Shown: piece by piece, positions 32,832-45,291 of the stretch
Position numbering within the stretch: the stretch's first letter is position 1
Layout: each line of letters opens with the position of its first letter
Origin: Dromiciops gliroides
Taxonomy: Eukaryota; Chordata; Mammalia; Microbiotheria; Microbiotheriidae
Length of the DNA: 64,000 nt
Reading direction: 5' to 3'
Assembly: GCF_019393635.1 (NCBI RefSeq)
Contig: NC_057867.1
Coordinates: forward strand, 70,249,492 to 70,313,491
Notes under the pieces: model-generated
Database searches by the model: none
What the model saw: the letters and a program-made list of their open reading frames with translations, nothing else
Told to the model about the DNA's origin: nothing
Made by a program: the position numbers and the translations under genes

Positions 32832-33081
32832 TCTTGTTGTTCAGTCATTTTGACCATGTCCAACTATTCAAGCCTCCATTTTGGGTTTTCCTAGAAAAGA
32901 TATGGGAGTAACTTGCTATTTCCTTCTCTAGCTCATTTAACAGATGAGGAAATTGAGGCAAACAGGATGAAGTGACTTGCCCAGGGTCACACAGCTAGTA
33001 AGTATCTGAGGCCACATTTTGGAATTCAAGTCTTCCTGAGTCAAGGCCCAAGATTCTATCCACTGTGCCACCTAGCTTCCA
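32832..33081 (-). mobile_element. RTE-tailed SINE, antisense, next to the cylicin promoter
   Basis: The RTE-like tail is at the low end ('ctcttgttgttcagtcattttgacc'). The body 'gaagtgacttgcccagggtcacac' follows and the head ends 'ccactgtgccacctagcttcc'. It ends about 110 bp before the candidate cylicin CRE. Confidence 0.85.
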
Positions 33082-33194
33082 TTGTATCCTGTACTTAATA
33101 GCCACACAAACGGTATAAATTTCCCAGAGGATGGGGGATAAGAGGGAAGGTCATTTCCCTTTAAGAGCCTCTTAGTAGTCTAGGATTCTTTTTG

Positions 33195-33202
33195 TGATGT
33201 CA
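33195..33202 (+). promoter_or_regulatory. CRE-like TGATGTCA upstream of cylicin
   Basis: TGATGTCA differs by one base from the consensus CRE palindrome TGACGTCA and lies 62 bases before the cylicin ATG. No TATA box is obvious. CREM-driven spermatid genes often carry such a site close to the start; here that is inference. Confidence 0.45.
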
Positions 33203-33263
33203 CATATCACATCAACTGTTTGACCTAACGATGTCAAAGCACTGGCTGTAGCTAGGCTGGAAA

Positions 33264-33280
33264 ATGTCTGTCCCACGTTT
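33264..33280 (+). CDS. CYLC2: Cylicin exon 1 (17 coding bases)
   Basis: It encodes Met-Ser-Val-Pro-Arg plus TT of the next codon, then donor GTAAGT. Joined to the T that opens exon 2 it gives Phe, reproducing the conserved MS(L/V)PRF start of cylicins. The exon is too short for ORF finding and was located by matching phase and the conserved N-terminus. Confidence 0.85.
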
Positions 33281-36200
33281 GTAAGTTTTCCTTTTAATAA
33301 GAAATTTTATGATATGTTGTTAAGTGTCTATTTTAGACAATCTTTTCCATGTTATTTGATTAAGAATCTAGAATGGTTATTCAGGGGAGGTAATGGTTTA
33401 TAAGTACTGTTTTTCTATTTTGTTCAGAAAACAAAATCTCAGCCCTCTTCGCTACTCTGTGACAATCTTTGCCAGTTATTTAGCTATTCTGTGCCTCAGT
33501 TTCCCCTTCTGTTGAACAAGGCCTGTGAATCCTCATTAGTCTTTTGGGTTTGTTTGGGGTTTTTTGTTTGGTTTTGGTTTTGGGTTTTTGTTTTTTTTCG
33601 GGGCAATGAGGGTTAAGTGACTTGCCCAGGCTCACACAGCTAGTAAGTGTCAAGTGTCTGAGGCCGGATTTGAACTCAGGTCCTCCTGAATTCAGGGCCG
33701 GTGTTTTATCCACTTCACCACCTAGCTACCCCATCCTCATTAGTTTTTGAGAGAAACAGTATATTATTCAGGAAAAGTGTGTAAAAGTATAAAGTATAAA
33801 AGGTTTCAGAGATGTGAGGTTGAATTCTAATTTTCTGGCCTTTAACAGTCACATGAGTAATTTCATATTAATTTCATAATTATGTGGGGGAAGTAGAAAA
33901 TGAACTGTTCTGATTGGATAGTCTCTATTCCTATGCTTCGGAGGGAAATCAAGCTGCTGGATTGACTGTTCAGTAGAGCAAACCAGCGTGATCTTTTCTG
34001 ATGTGTGAGGTAATAATGGCTGGTTTGGGTGTGGGGGTGCTATTGTCAGATAAAGAAATGGTTTTATATTGTTTTAACATAGTTAAAAAAGGACACACAA
34101 AAAAAAACAAAGGCAAAGGATGTGTGATTGTAACAACCAGTCTTGGTACACATAAAAGATAAAAAATCCATCTTCTATTGCCCCCCCTTATCTTGAGACA
34201 GAGTGGGGACTGTGGGTGTAGAATGTTGCATACACTGCTGGGCAACGGTTGCTATGTTTTGCTCAGCTGTTTCTGTTAGCAGGAAAAGTGGAGGGTGGGC
34301 AGAAATAGTACAGTCAGAGATAACTATGTTGTAAAAACAAAAGGCTTATCAATAAAGAGTTTTGAAAGCATTCAAATTGAGAGTCCCCTAAACTGAACCT
34401 CCCAGTTATCATCCAAAAAATATCTGTGACTCACCTAAACTTTAAATACTTCAAATTCTTGCCATGCCATTTGGAAATTAGTTACAGAGGTCCCCAAGGC
34501 TGGGCATATTCCTTACCCTTCAAGGCCTAAGGGGCATGGCACCATTCTATATCCTATCGAAAATGCTTTTCTAGTGGCTTTTCAGGAGTAGCTTCCCAAA
34601 AGGCCAAGGTCATAGGGAGGGAAAAGGGCAGTCAGTCATTGTATGGCTAGCACAGGGCATGAAGGATCAAGCTCAGTGCTAATGGGGTTGGGAGTATGGA
34701 ACCATGTCTGTCAGGAGTGAGGCCTAGAGAGATCAAGCCACAATTTGGGACTGGACTGTAGTCTTTGTTAGCTAACCCTTGACTGTAAGACATGACCTGA
34801 GGAGGAAAAGAACCTGGGAAATGGAGCGAAAAACAGGCCCAGGCAATCATTTCAAGGTGGCTTGAAATCGTGAAAGAGTCCTTGGAGTTTTCAGAAATGC
34901 AGATAGTGCTTCCTCCCAGCTAGCACCAAGTACCCAGTTCCCACAGAGAGAGCTCTGCACCTCTGGACCAGCTTTCCCTCCTTCCCCATTCCCTGAGTCA
35001 TGCCACATCCTGAAGCCTGTGTATGTCCAGGGTTTCTAAGACATGGACCCATGTAGGAGGCTACCATATAAGGAGAAAGTTCTTTGGCTTCTGGGGTAGG
35101 ATGAAGCTGGACTTGGGAGAGGGCCCTGACAACAAACTGGGCAAGAAAGGGCAAAGGACTCGAGTCGGGTTTACCTGGGCTAGGTTAGGAAGGAAGGAAG
35201 GATATAAAGGGAAATAGATGGAAGGAAGGAAGAATAGAAGAAAAAGAGGAAGGAAGCAATAAAAAAGGAAATTACATAAAGAAAGTGAGGGAAAGGGAAT
35301 GGAAGGAAGAAAAATGGCATAAAGAAAATGAGATAAAGGGGAAGGAAGGAAGGAAAGTGAGTAATGAAAGGAAGGGAAGGAATGTGAAAGGAAGAAATGA
35401 AAGAGGAAAGGGGGCAGACAATTAGGAAGGAACAAGCAGGAGAGAAAGGGGCAGGAAGGAAGCAAGCAAGAGGAAGAAGGAAGGGAAGAAAGGGAGAGAA
35501 ACAGGAAGAAGAAGGGAAAGAAAGAAAGGACGGAAGTGAGGAGGAAGGAAGGAAGGACAGAGAAAGGAAAGCAATGAACAATGATGGAAGAAAAGGGTGA
35601 TAAAAGGGAAGGAAGAAAGTAAGGAGGTAAGAACATAAAAAAAAGAGGAAGAAAGGGAAGAAATAGAAAGGGAGGAGAAAGGAAGGAAGTAGAAAGGGAG
35701 GGGGGAGGAAGTAGAAGAGAAGAGGGAAAGAAGGAAGGAAAGAGAGGAAAAAGGAGAGGGGGGAATGAAAGGACAGGAAAAAAAAGGAAGGGGAAGGGAA
35801 AGGGCAGGAAGAAAAGAAGGAGGGAAGAACATAAAGAAAAGGAGGGAAAGGAGAAGGAAGGAAAGAAAGAATGATATAAGGAAAGGGAAGGAAGGGAGGT
35901 GGGAAGGAATGAAGGCACAAAGGCTGGAAAGAAGAAAGGAAGGAAATAAAGAAAAATGGAACAAGGAATGAAGGAAAGGGAGAGAAAAGAGAAAGAAGAA
36001 AGGAAAGAGGAAAGAACATAATGAAAAGAGGGATGGGGAGGAAAGAAAGAAAGAGGGAAGGAATGAATGACAGAAGAAGGAAGGAAGGAAGGGAGGGAGG
36101 AAATAGGAAAAAAAGGATAGTAATGGTTCAGAACTCAGGCTACCTTTGCTTTCACTTGAATGTGTTTTCAGTCTTTGCATACATCATCTCCATCATCATA

Positions 36201-39200
36201 GCTCACATTTCTATAGCATTTTAAGATTTACAAAGTACTTCCCATACTTTCCCTCACTTGATAATAATAACAATAGCACTTGAGGTCAGTGTTCTGCTGC
36301 CCATTTCAGGAATGAGGACCTGAAGGTGCACAGAGGGGAAGTGAGTTGCCCAGGGTCACACAGTAAGTGACTGAAACAGGATCCAAACTCATGTCTCCTT
36401 GAATCCCACAGAGAGTAAGTGTTCTAAGTGTGACTCCCCCCACCACAGGCATGTACCTGTCACTGATTCCAGGAGATTCAGGACAGAAGTCATCACCCCA
36501 GCCTGAATCCCTCCCTTTCAGGAGTGGAGTTGGTGAATCCAAACTCTCCACCTGGAAAAATGGAAACTCCCAAACAGAAACCACCACCCAGTTCTGACAG
36601 GCAGTTGACTGAGTCAACCTCCATAGCACATCATAGTGATACCATACTATACATAGTGATAACTAGCACACATACCTATCTATATATAGCATTTAGGTTT
36701 GCGGAGTCCTTGACATGGTATTGACTTTGATCTTCCCAACAACCATGTGAGATTAGAGCTGTTATTATCCCCATTTTACTAATACAGAAACAGGCCCAGA
36801 TAAGGGAAGTGACTTGCCCAGGGTCCCATAGTAAGAAGTGGAGGCAGGGGCATCTAGGTGGCGCAGTGCATAGAGCACTGGCCCTGAAGTCAGGAGGACC
36901 TGAGTTCAAATCTGACCTCAGACACTTGACACTTACTAGCTGTGTGACCCTGGGCAAGTCACTTAACCCCAATTGCCTCACCAAAAAAAAAAAAAAAAAA
37001 AAAGAAGTGGAGGCAGTATTTGAACTTGAGTCCACCTCACTATGTCCACCACTGCAATCAGCCAGGAACATTCGTTCTGCTTTCTTCATGAGCCCAGAGA
37101 AAAGGGAAATTCTTTTGGAATTGGCTGTCGGTTTACAGAGATGCAGAGTTTGGGCTTCTTCAATCTAGTTCCACCCTCCTGGGCCTGACAGGGGATTATC
37201 TATTATGTTTCTATGTCTATGATCTTTAACATTAACCTAAGCAGACTTGCTTGTTTTTGAGAAAGAATATTCCAATAGAAAAGCCAATGAATTCTTCATC
37301 TCATTGCTGCTTCTTAGGGTAGGTTTGTAAATGAAATCTTTCTTCTCTAAAGTTATAGAGACTGAATGACTTAATTAATAAGGACAGGAGCAAAATTCTA
37401 TTCAGACGATCAAAGGGCTTGTGAACAAAATAATTTTCAAAGGGAAAAAATGTGAAAATCCCCAAAACAGAACTCCCCCCCCAAGCTGTTATTCCTTATG
37501 AAAACCTTCCAAGTTAAAAGAATGCAAATGAAGCCCATGTCTAAGAGGAACAATGGCCTGTTCCAGAAGACAGGGTTGGGATGCTCTTAGCAACAAGACC
37601 AGACTGCCTCGGCATCCCATTCCTGTGGGACTGGAGCTGGAGCCAGACCAGAACCTGCTGAGCCCAGCCACTTGGGTTGTTCTGAATGGGCTCATGGCCC
37701 TTTGGATAGTAGGGGACTGCAGACTAAGACCAGGTGAATCCACACAATTGTCTGCTATTGACTTCACCCTGTACTTGTGTAGTGAGTTTTTTTTTAATCA
37801 AGTGCAGGATCAGACCTTTACCTTTCTTAAATTTCATCTTATGAAATCCCAGTCTACTGAATGTTTTGGATCCTAATTCTATCATGTGTTAGCAATCTCT
37901 TTCAGCTCTGTATCACCCACAGATCTCTGTGGTAGACATCTATTACGTGTCATCATAATCTAAATCATTGATTAGAATATTGCATGAGACCAGTCTAAGG
38001 ACAGAGTTTGGTACAGTGGAAAGGGTGGTGGATTTGGTTCCAGACAACCTTGGTTTGAAGCCCACCTCTGCCACTTCCTAGCTGTGTGATCTGGGGGAAA
38101 GCTACTCCACTGCTTTGCATCTCAGTTCCCTCCTCTATCAAATGAGGCGACTTCCATCCCTAGGCCTCTGACCCTATGATCCCATGGCATGGCAGAAGAG
38201 ACCTTCACCCAGGTTGGCACTGAAATATTGAGTCAACACACTTTAGATACAGTTATTCAGCCAATATATTAATCCACCTAAGTGCACTACCATCCAGGCC
38301 ATATTTCTCCATCTTCAAGTCAATCACATTAAGTGCCTATTCTGACTATAAGAAACTGTACAATGCCTCTCTAAGATATGTATACACAATGTATACAGTG
38401 GCAGTTAGAAAATTGGGTGCAACCATGGTTATCTAGTATAGGGGTGGCCAGCCTGAGGCACACATGCCCTCGAGGGGGTACAAGAAACTTGGCAAGGGGG
38501 AATTATTGGTAACTAACTATATTTCTTCCGTGCATATACAGGGTAAAAATATTGACTAGAGGGTGTGGGAATATTCACTGAAAACCAAGTGGTCCAGGGA
38601 CTGAAGAAGGTTGAAAAACTCCTCTTATATAAGGAAGAAAAGGTGAAGGAGGCCAGGATGAGGAGAGGAAGCAAAACAAATCGAATTAGAGGAAAGAGGA
38701 AGGAAGGATGAGTGTCCCGATGCCAGTAGCAGCTGCTTGTTCCCAAGTTGCTGGGACTTCAGACTAGGCTAGTCTAGGCCTCACTCTAGGACTACTTCCT
38801 TCCCTACCTCTATCTCCCAAAGTAGAATTTAGCCCATTAAGTTCCAGGGCCATTGCAGCATTGCCTTGGGAACAAGCCCAAGCTTTCTAGGCCCCTTAAA
38901 GGAGCCACCATCATTCCAAAGCTTTCAAGCCAATGGATTGACCAGTACTTTCTCAGCCTATGCCTTTCCTCTGGATATGTCTTCAGGTAGTTTTGATGAT
39001 TTTTCATTAGCTGAAGTGTTGTTTTGGTTGATCTTTGGTTGACTTAATGGGTCCAGTCAATTGTTAAAGCAAGTGAAACTGTAGTTACATGCACAGTGGT
39101 TTGACTGTTTCAACAACCTTCTCCTACAATCTCCTAGCACCTCATATCTCTATAAAGCGATGATCAATTTTGACTAGACACTTCTCTTGTACTTCTTATA

Positions 39201-42200
39201 AGAGAGCTGACTAGATCAAATAAGATATTCTATATAAATCTATCACTGGAAAGTGAAGTAAACAGAAAAAGCTATGCCCAGTAATATGCACAATGATGAC
39301 AATAATAGAAATGAAAATATCAGAACATATACCTTCCTCTTCAAGGCAGGGGCCAAGAGACTACTAGGACAGAATGTCGTATACACTGTCAGAGGATGTG
39401 ACTGTGTCTGATGTTTTTGCTTCACTGTTTTGCTTGGATACAAGGGGTTTCAGTTTGATAAAGAGTGGAGGCTCTTTCCAGAAATGACTGATCTTATAGT
39501 GTTTTCCCACATGAATCAGTGATTTAATCTCCCAAACTGAAAAACAACAATATTTATGGTAAATCCTCAATATTGTGAGTTAATGGGAGGGTGTGGGGGA
39601 GGTATTATTAGCAGGAAGAAATCAAAGATATTGTTCTTGCCTTTGATGAGTTGATAATCTAGTTGAAGTTGATAATCGAAAAAGAGCATCAGACAATATG
39701 TCTTTATTAAATGCCCATGGGGTTCAGAGCATTATCTGGGGACTTGTATTATAATTCTAATTTTGTTCCTTTCCAATGTCTTCTATACTATGAGGATCTG
39801 TAATTAGGTAGGTATGGGTACTGGGTGACCAACACAGGTCACAACCCCTCAGATAATGTCTGTCCTATGGCTTTTGTGGCCAAAATTCTGGTAGCCGACT
39901 AGACAATGAGCCTCTGTATGTTTGGCTAGCCTGGTCCTAGTACCATACCCTTATTCAAATTCTTTTCAGCTTGGCTCAACAATATTTTAAAGTATCTAAG
40001 TTTATAGCCAATTCAAATTGGCTCTTTTAAAAAATACTTGGTTTCATAGATAAATTAGGAAAGGAAGAAGTAGTTTACCTCTCAGATTTATGGAAAGGAG
40101 AACAGTTTATGACCAAACAAGAGATAGAGAATATTATGAAATGCAAGATGAATGACTTTGATTACATTAAATTAAAAAGGTTTTGTACAAACAGAAGCAA
40201 TGCATCCAAAATTAGAAGGGAGGCAGAAAGCTGGGAAAAAAATTTTTATAGCCAGTATTTCTGATAAAGGCCTCATTTCTAAAATATATTGAGAAACTGG
40301 TGGCAGCTAGGTAGTACAGTGGATAAAGCACCAGCCCTGGATTCAGGAGAACCTGAGTTCAAATTCGGCCTCAGACACATTACACTTACTAGCTGTGTGA
40401 CCCTGGGCAAGTCACTTAACCCTCATTGCCCTGCAAAAAATAAAATATATTGGGAACTAAATCAAATTTATAAGAATGCAAGTCATTCCCCAATTGAGAA
40501 ATGGTCAAAGGACATGAACAGGTACTTTTCAGATAAAGAAATCAAACCTATCTATAGTCATATGAAAAAATGCTCTGAATCACTATTGATTAGAGAAATG
40601 GAAATTAAAACAACTCTGAGGTACCATCTCACACCTATCAGATTGGCTAATATGACAAAAAAGGAAAGTAATAAATGTTGGAGAAGCTGTGGAGACATTG
40701 GAACACTGATGCATTGTTGGGGGAACTGTGAACTGATCCAACCATTCTGGAGAGCAATTTGGGACTATGCCCAAAGGGCTATAAAGCTACGCATACCCTT
40801 TGACCCAGCAATACCACTATTAGGTCTTTTTCCCAAAGAGATTATAAAAAAGGGAAAAGGATCCATATGTACAAAAATATAGCTGCTCTTTTTGTGGTGG
40901 CAAGGAATTGGAAATTGAGGGGATGCCCATCAATTGGGGAATGGGTGGACAAGTTGTGGTATATGAAAGTAATGGAATAGTATTGTCCTGTAAGAAACAA
41001 TGAGCAGGCAGATTTCAGAGAAACCTGGAAGGGCTTACATGAACTGATGCTGAGTGAGATGAGCAGAACCTGGAGAACATTGTACACAGTATCAACAACA
41101 TTGCATGTTGATCAACTGTGATAGACTTGACTATTCTCAGAAATACAATGGTCCAAGATTGTTCCAAAGGACTCATGATGGAAAACACTTTCCAAATCCA
41201 GAAAAAAAGAACTATGTAATCTAGATGCAGATTGGACCATACTATTTCTACTGTTTTGTTTTTCTTTTTTGAGGTTTTTCCCTTTTGCTCTGATTCTTCT
41301 TTCACAGCATGACTAATTCAGAAATATGTTTAATGTGATTGTGTGTGTGTGTATATATATATATATAACCTATATCAGATTGCTTGGGGAGAGGAGAGGG
41401 AGAGAAGGGAGGGAGAAAATTTTGAAACTAGAAATCTTAGGAAAACAAATGTTGAAAACTATCTCTGCATGTAACTGGAAAATAATAAAATACTTTTATG
41501 ATAAAAAAATACTTAGTTTCTTCTCAAGCTTCCTTAAAATAATTAACATTGGGGTTCAGTTCAGAGCTTGGCAAATTCATCCATTTGTAGTAAGCTTATG
41601 ATACAGCCCAGATTTGTTTGGTTCAAAGACTTAGTAAGAACTCTCAAATACTGATCCATGGCTTAGCCATACGGAGAAAAGATAAGGCTCAAATAAAATA
41701 GGATACTGGTTTGCAGTGAAATACAGGAGAATGCCCACATTACTGGTGCTAGAAATTTGCTATCAATGGTAAAACATAATGACAAGAGGTTGCCACTGTA
41801 CACACATAGTTTTTAAAAAATATTTTCTTTTTTTTATAGTCGAAGAGTGAACTTTGGATCCTATAATAATTATATTCCAGGTAAGAATTTGAACAAAATT
41901 CATAGAATCATAGAAATCTAGAGTTGGCCATATTCTCACAGATGAAATCTTTTCTCCAGTACATTAATATTCTCTATAATAATTTCAACAAGTGGTTATC
42001 CATCCTCTACTTGGACACTTCCAGTGGTAGGAAACTCACTACCTCCTAAGAACAGCCTATTCTTCTCAAATCTGTCTCAATATAACTTCCACCCATCTTC
42101 CCTCTGGAGCTACAAAGAAATAAGGCTAAACCCTTTTCTATGTGAGAGCCCTTCCAATATCTGAATACAGCTATCATGTCCCTCCTTTTTTGCTTCCAGC

Positions 42201-45200
42201 TGTCAACCCACCCAGGGATGCGCTGGAGCCATCCTGAATGTACTAGCAAGAGCAGATTGGAGAAAATGTCAATAATGCAAATTTTAAAATGTGTTGTGGA
42301 TACCTTTGGTGGGGTGTCTGCTAAAACATTCACCAGCACGTACCCCATTGCCCTCCTCTTATATGACATGATTTTGAATACCCTTGCCATCTTGTCCACC
42401 CTACTCTGAACAGTCTTTTAGCTTGTCAATGTCCTTAAAACAAGGGGCCCAAGTGAGTTAAGCAACAATCTCCAGATGTGCTGTCACCAGAGGATAATCC
42501 AGTGGTGCTAGGGCCTTCCTCATTCTTGTTGCTGTGCTTCTTATTAATGCAATGGAAGAATGCAGTGGTTTTTCAGGAAGCACGTTACACTGCTTCTGAA
42601 TCACAAGGAGTGATTGCAGATACTCTCTCTGGTGAAAGGGACCCTGGAGGCCATCTGGTCCAAGCCACATTTGAGCAGGAAGATCCTCTACAACATACCA
42701 GACAAGGGGTTGACTAAGTTTTTCTTTTAAAACCTGCAGGGAGGTGGAATCCACACTCCAAGGAAGTTCATCCCACTATTTGGTAGAACACGTTCCTTTG
42801 TACACTGAACCTAAATTGGCTTCTTGAAACTTCTACCCATCAATCCTCGTTCTTCTCTCATGGAGATTTAGATTTTGATCTGGAAGGGACCTTAGATCTC
42901 ATCTAGATCAACACCCTAATTTTATAGCTGAGGAAACTGAGGTCCAGAAAGCAGAAACGAATTGCCCAAGGTCATAAAAGTATTAAGTGGTAAATCTGGG
43001 ATTTGAAGCTAGGGTTTACAACCCCAAATCCAATCAAACGGAGTTCAAGGGAAAGAGATTTGGACTGGATATTTAGAACAGTAGCATCTGGAGGCCTTCT
43101 ACCATCTTGGTTGGCTGTCTCTGCATGATCCCCTGTTTATCAGTGTCTATGCTAAAATGTAGCACTCAGAATTGAACAAAATCTTCCAGATGGGATCTGA
43201 CCAAGGCAGAACTCTGAGGCACCCTCACTTTCCTAGTCCTGGGCACGATTCTAAGGTGGGAAAGTATAGGACTTGTCCAGGAGACAGAGAGTAATCTAAT
43301 TTGGCTGGAGCATAGACTATAGAAGCTAGATTCCATGAGATAAAGCAGAAAAGAGGTGGGTAAGCACCGGATTGTGAGAGTCTTGACTGGCAGGCAAAGG
43401 ATTTGGAATCTGCCTGTACTAATGGGTGGGAGTGGGAGTGCCAACTACTGGAAAGCTAGATTGTGCAAACTATTTGGATAGGAAATGAGAGGGAAGGGAC
43501 AAAGATCCCTCCAAGGCTTTGAACATAGCAGACTGGATGAATGATGGTGCTACTTGTAGAAATACTTAGGTCAGAATGAGCAGGGTAAGGGAGAAGGAAG
43601 CTAAGCTCATGGCTACTAATGTCTCTTCCACTTCTAAATCTAGGATCCTTTCTTAATGGAGACTAAGATTACATTACTGTCTTTGACAACACTATCACAC
43701 TGATGTTGATGCATATTAAACTTGTAAACCAGGGGGGCAGCTAGGTGGCGCAATGGATAAAGCACCAGCCCTGGATTGAGGAGGACCTGAGGTTCAAACC
43801 AGGCCTCAGACACTTGACACTAGCTGTGTGACCCTGGGCAAGTCACTTACCCCTCATTGCCCCACAAAACAACAACAACAACAACAACCAAACAACAAAA
43901 AAACCCTAAACTCGTAAACCACTAAAATCCCGAGATCATTTTTAGAAAAGCTTCTTTCTGGCTTTGGCTTCACCATCTTGTATGTATGAGACAACCCATT
44001 CCATGGTTGAACATCTCTATTGGGAAATGCCTTACTTTTAAGTGAATCCAAATCTGCATCCTTGTAACATCTTGGTCTTAGTTCTCACAGAATCACAAAA
44101 TCTCATTCTCTGAAGCTATAGAGAGTAAATTCATTCTCTCAAATGACAGCCCTTCAGATATTTAAATACAATAGGCTTGCCTTCCTTCTTAAGGTAAGAA
44201 ACTTCCTCATAGGATCTAGGTCCTTATAAAGGCTTCCATCCATTGGGATGGAAGCAGTTATAATATCTGCCATATACTATCAGTTATAATGAATAACTTC
44301 AAATTGTGTCGATTCAAACACACACCACCACTTCAGGTGATGCACTGATCACACTTGAGACCTAGCTGTGTTCTCCAGGCCTTGCACCATTTGGGCCACT
44401 TTTCTTCTCAATGAGCTTAACATGTCTCCTACAATGTGGCAGATAGCATCAGCAACCTGTATTCAGACCAAATTATTTCAGCTACATTATTAAATGAGAA
44501 GTTTTTCTGATATTTGCTATTTGAGTGTCCTTGGGCAAGTCATTAACCTCTCTGGACCTCAGATTTCTCATCTGTAAAGTAAGGGGTTTGCTCCAGATTG
44601 CCTTTGAGGTCCCTTCCAGCTCAAGATCTGTGATCCCACAGTCCTCTTAGGCTATGGTAGGGACTATAAGATTACCTCATGCTCAGCATTGGAAATAAAG
44701 ATCTGGAAGGGGGCCTTAGAGAAATCTAGCCCCACCCCTTCATTTTACAGATGAAAGAACTGAGACCCAGAAGAGTGCAATGGCTTGCCCAAGGTCACAC
44801 AGTAGTAAGTGACATTGATGGAATCTGAACCTTAGTCCAGGTCTAGAACTACTATCAATCATACCATACTGCTAGTCATCTTTTTATCTCAAATGTCTGA
44901 GAGGCAGTGTGCTCAGATCTATTCCAAAAGAGAGAGTTTATATTCCTGAAGTTCCTTGAATAAATACCAACCCCAGTGCCCAGCACAAAGTAGGTAATTA
45001 ATAAATGTCTTTTGAACTGAACAGATTTGAACTGGACTCAGTGTTCAGTTCTAGGTCCTGTTTCCCAGGGTTTGAAGTAAATGGAAACTTAAAAACCTAA
45101 AATCAATCAATGTTTACTGAATACCTATGTTAGGGGATGTGAGGGATCCAAAATTATCAGGAGACCTGATTCTTACCTTCAGAGAGCTAATAGTCAAACT

Positions 45201-45253
45201 GAAAGGAAAATGAAGCCCAAAAGGTGAGCTTAGAGAGTTAAGCAGGGATGTGT

Positions 45254-45291
<38 letters not shown>

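Noticed and set aside
35061-36180. Three long - strand open frames of 252-285 codons
   Set aside because: They translate the homopurine tract into Phe/Ser/Leu/Pro repeats in all three frames; there are no domains or splice signals.
40289-40882. 197-codon + frame
   Set aside because: It fuses a SINE translation to L1 ORF2 sequence; it is part of a dead L1 and not a gene.
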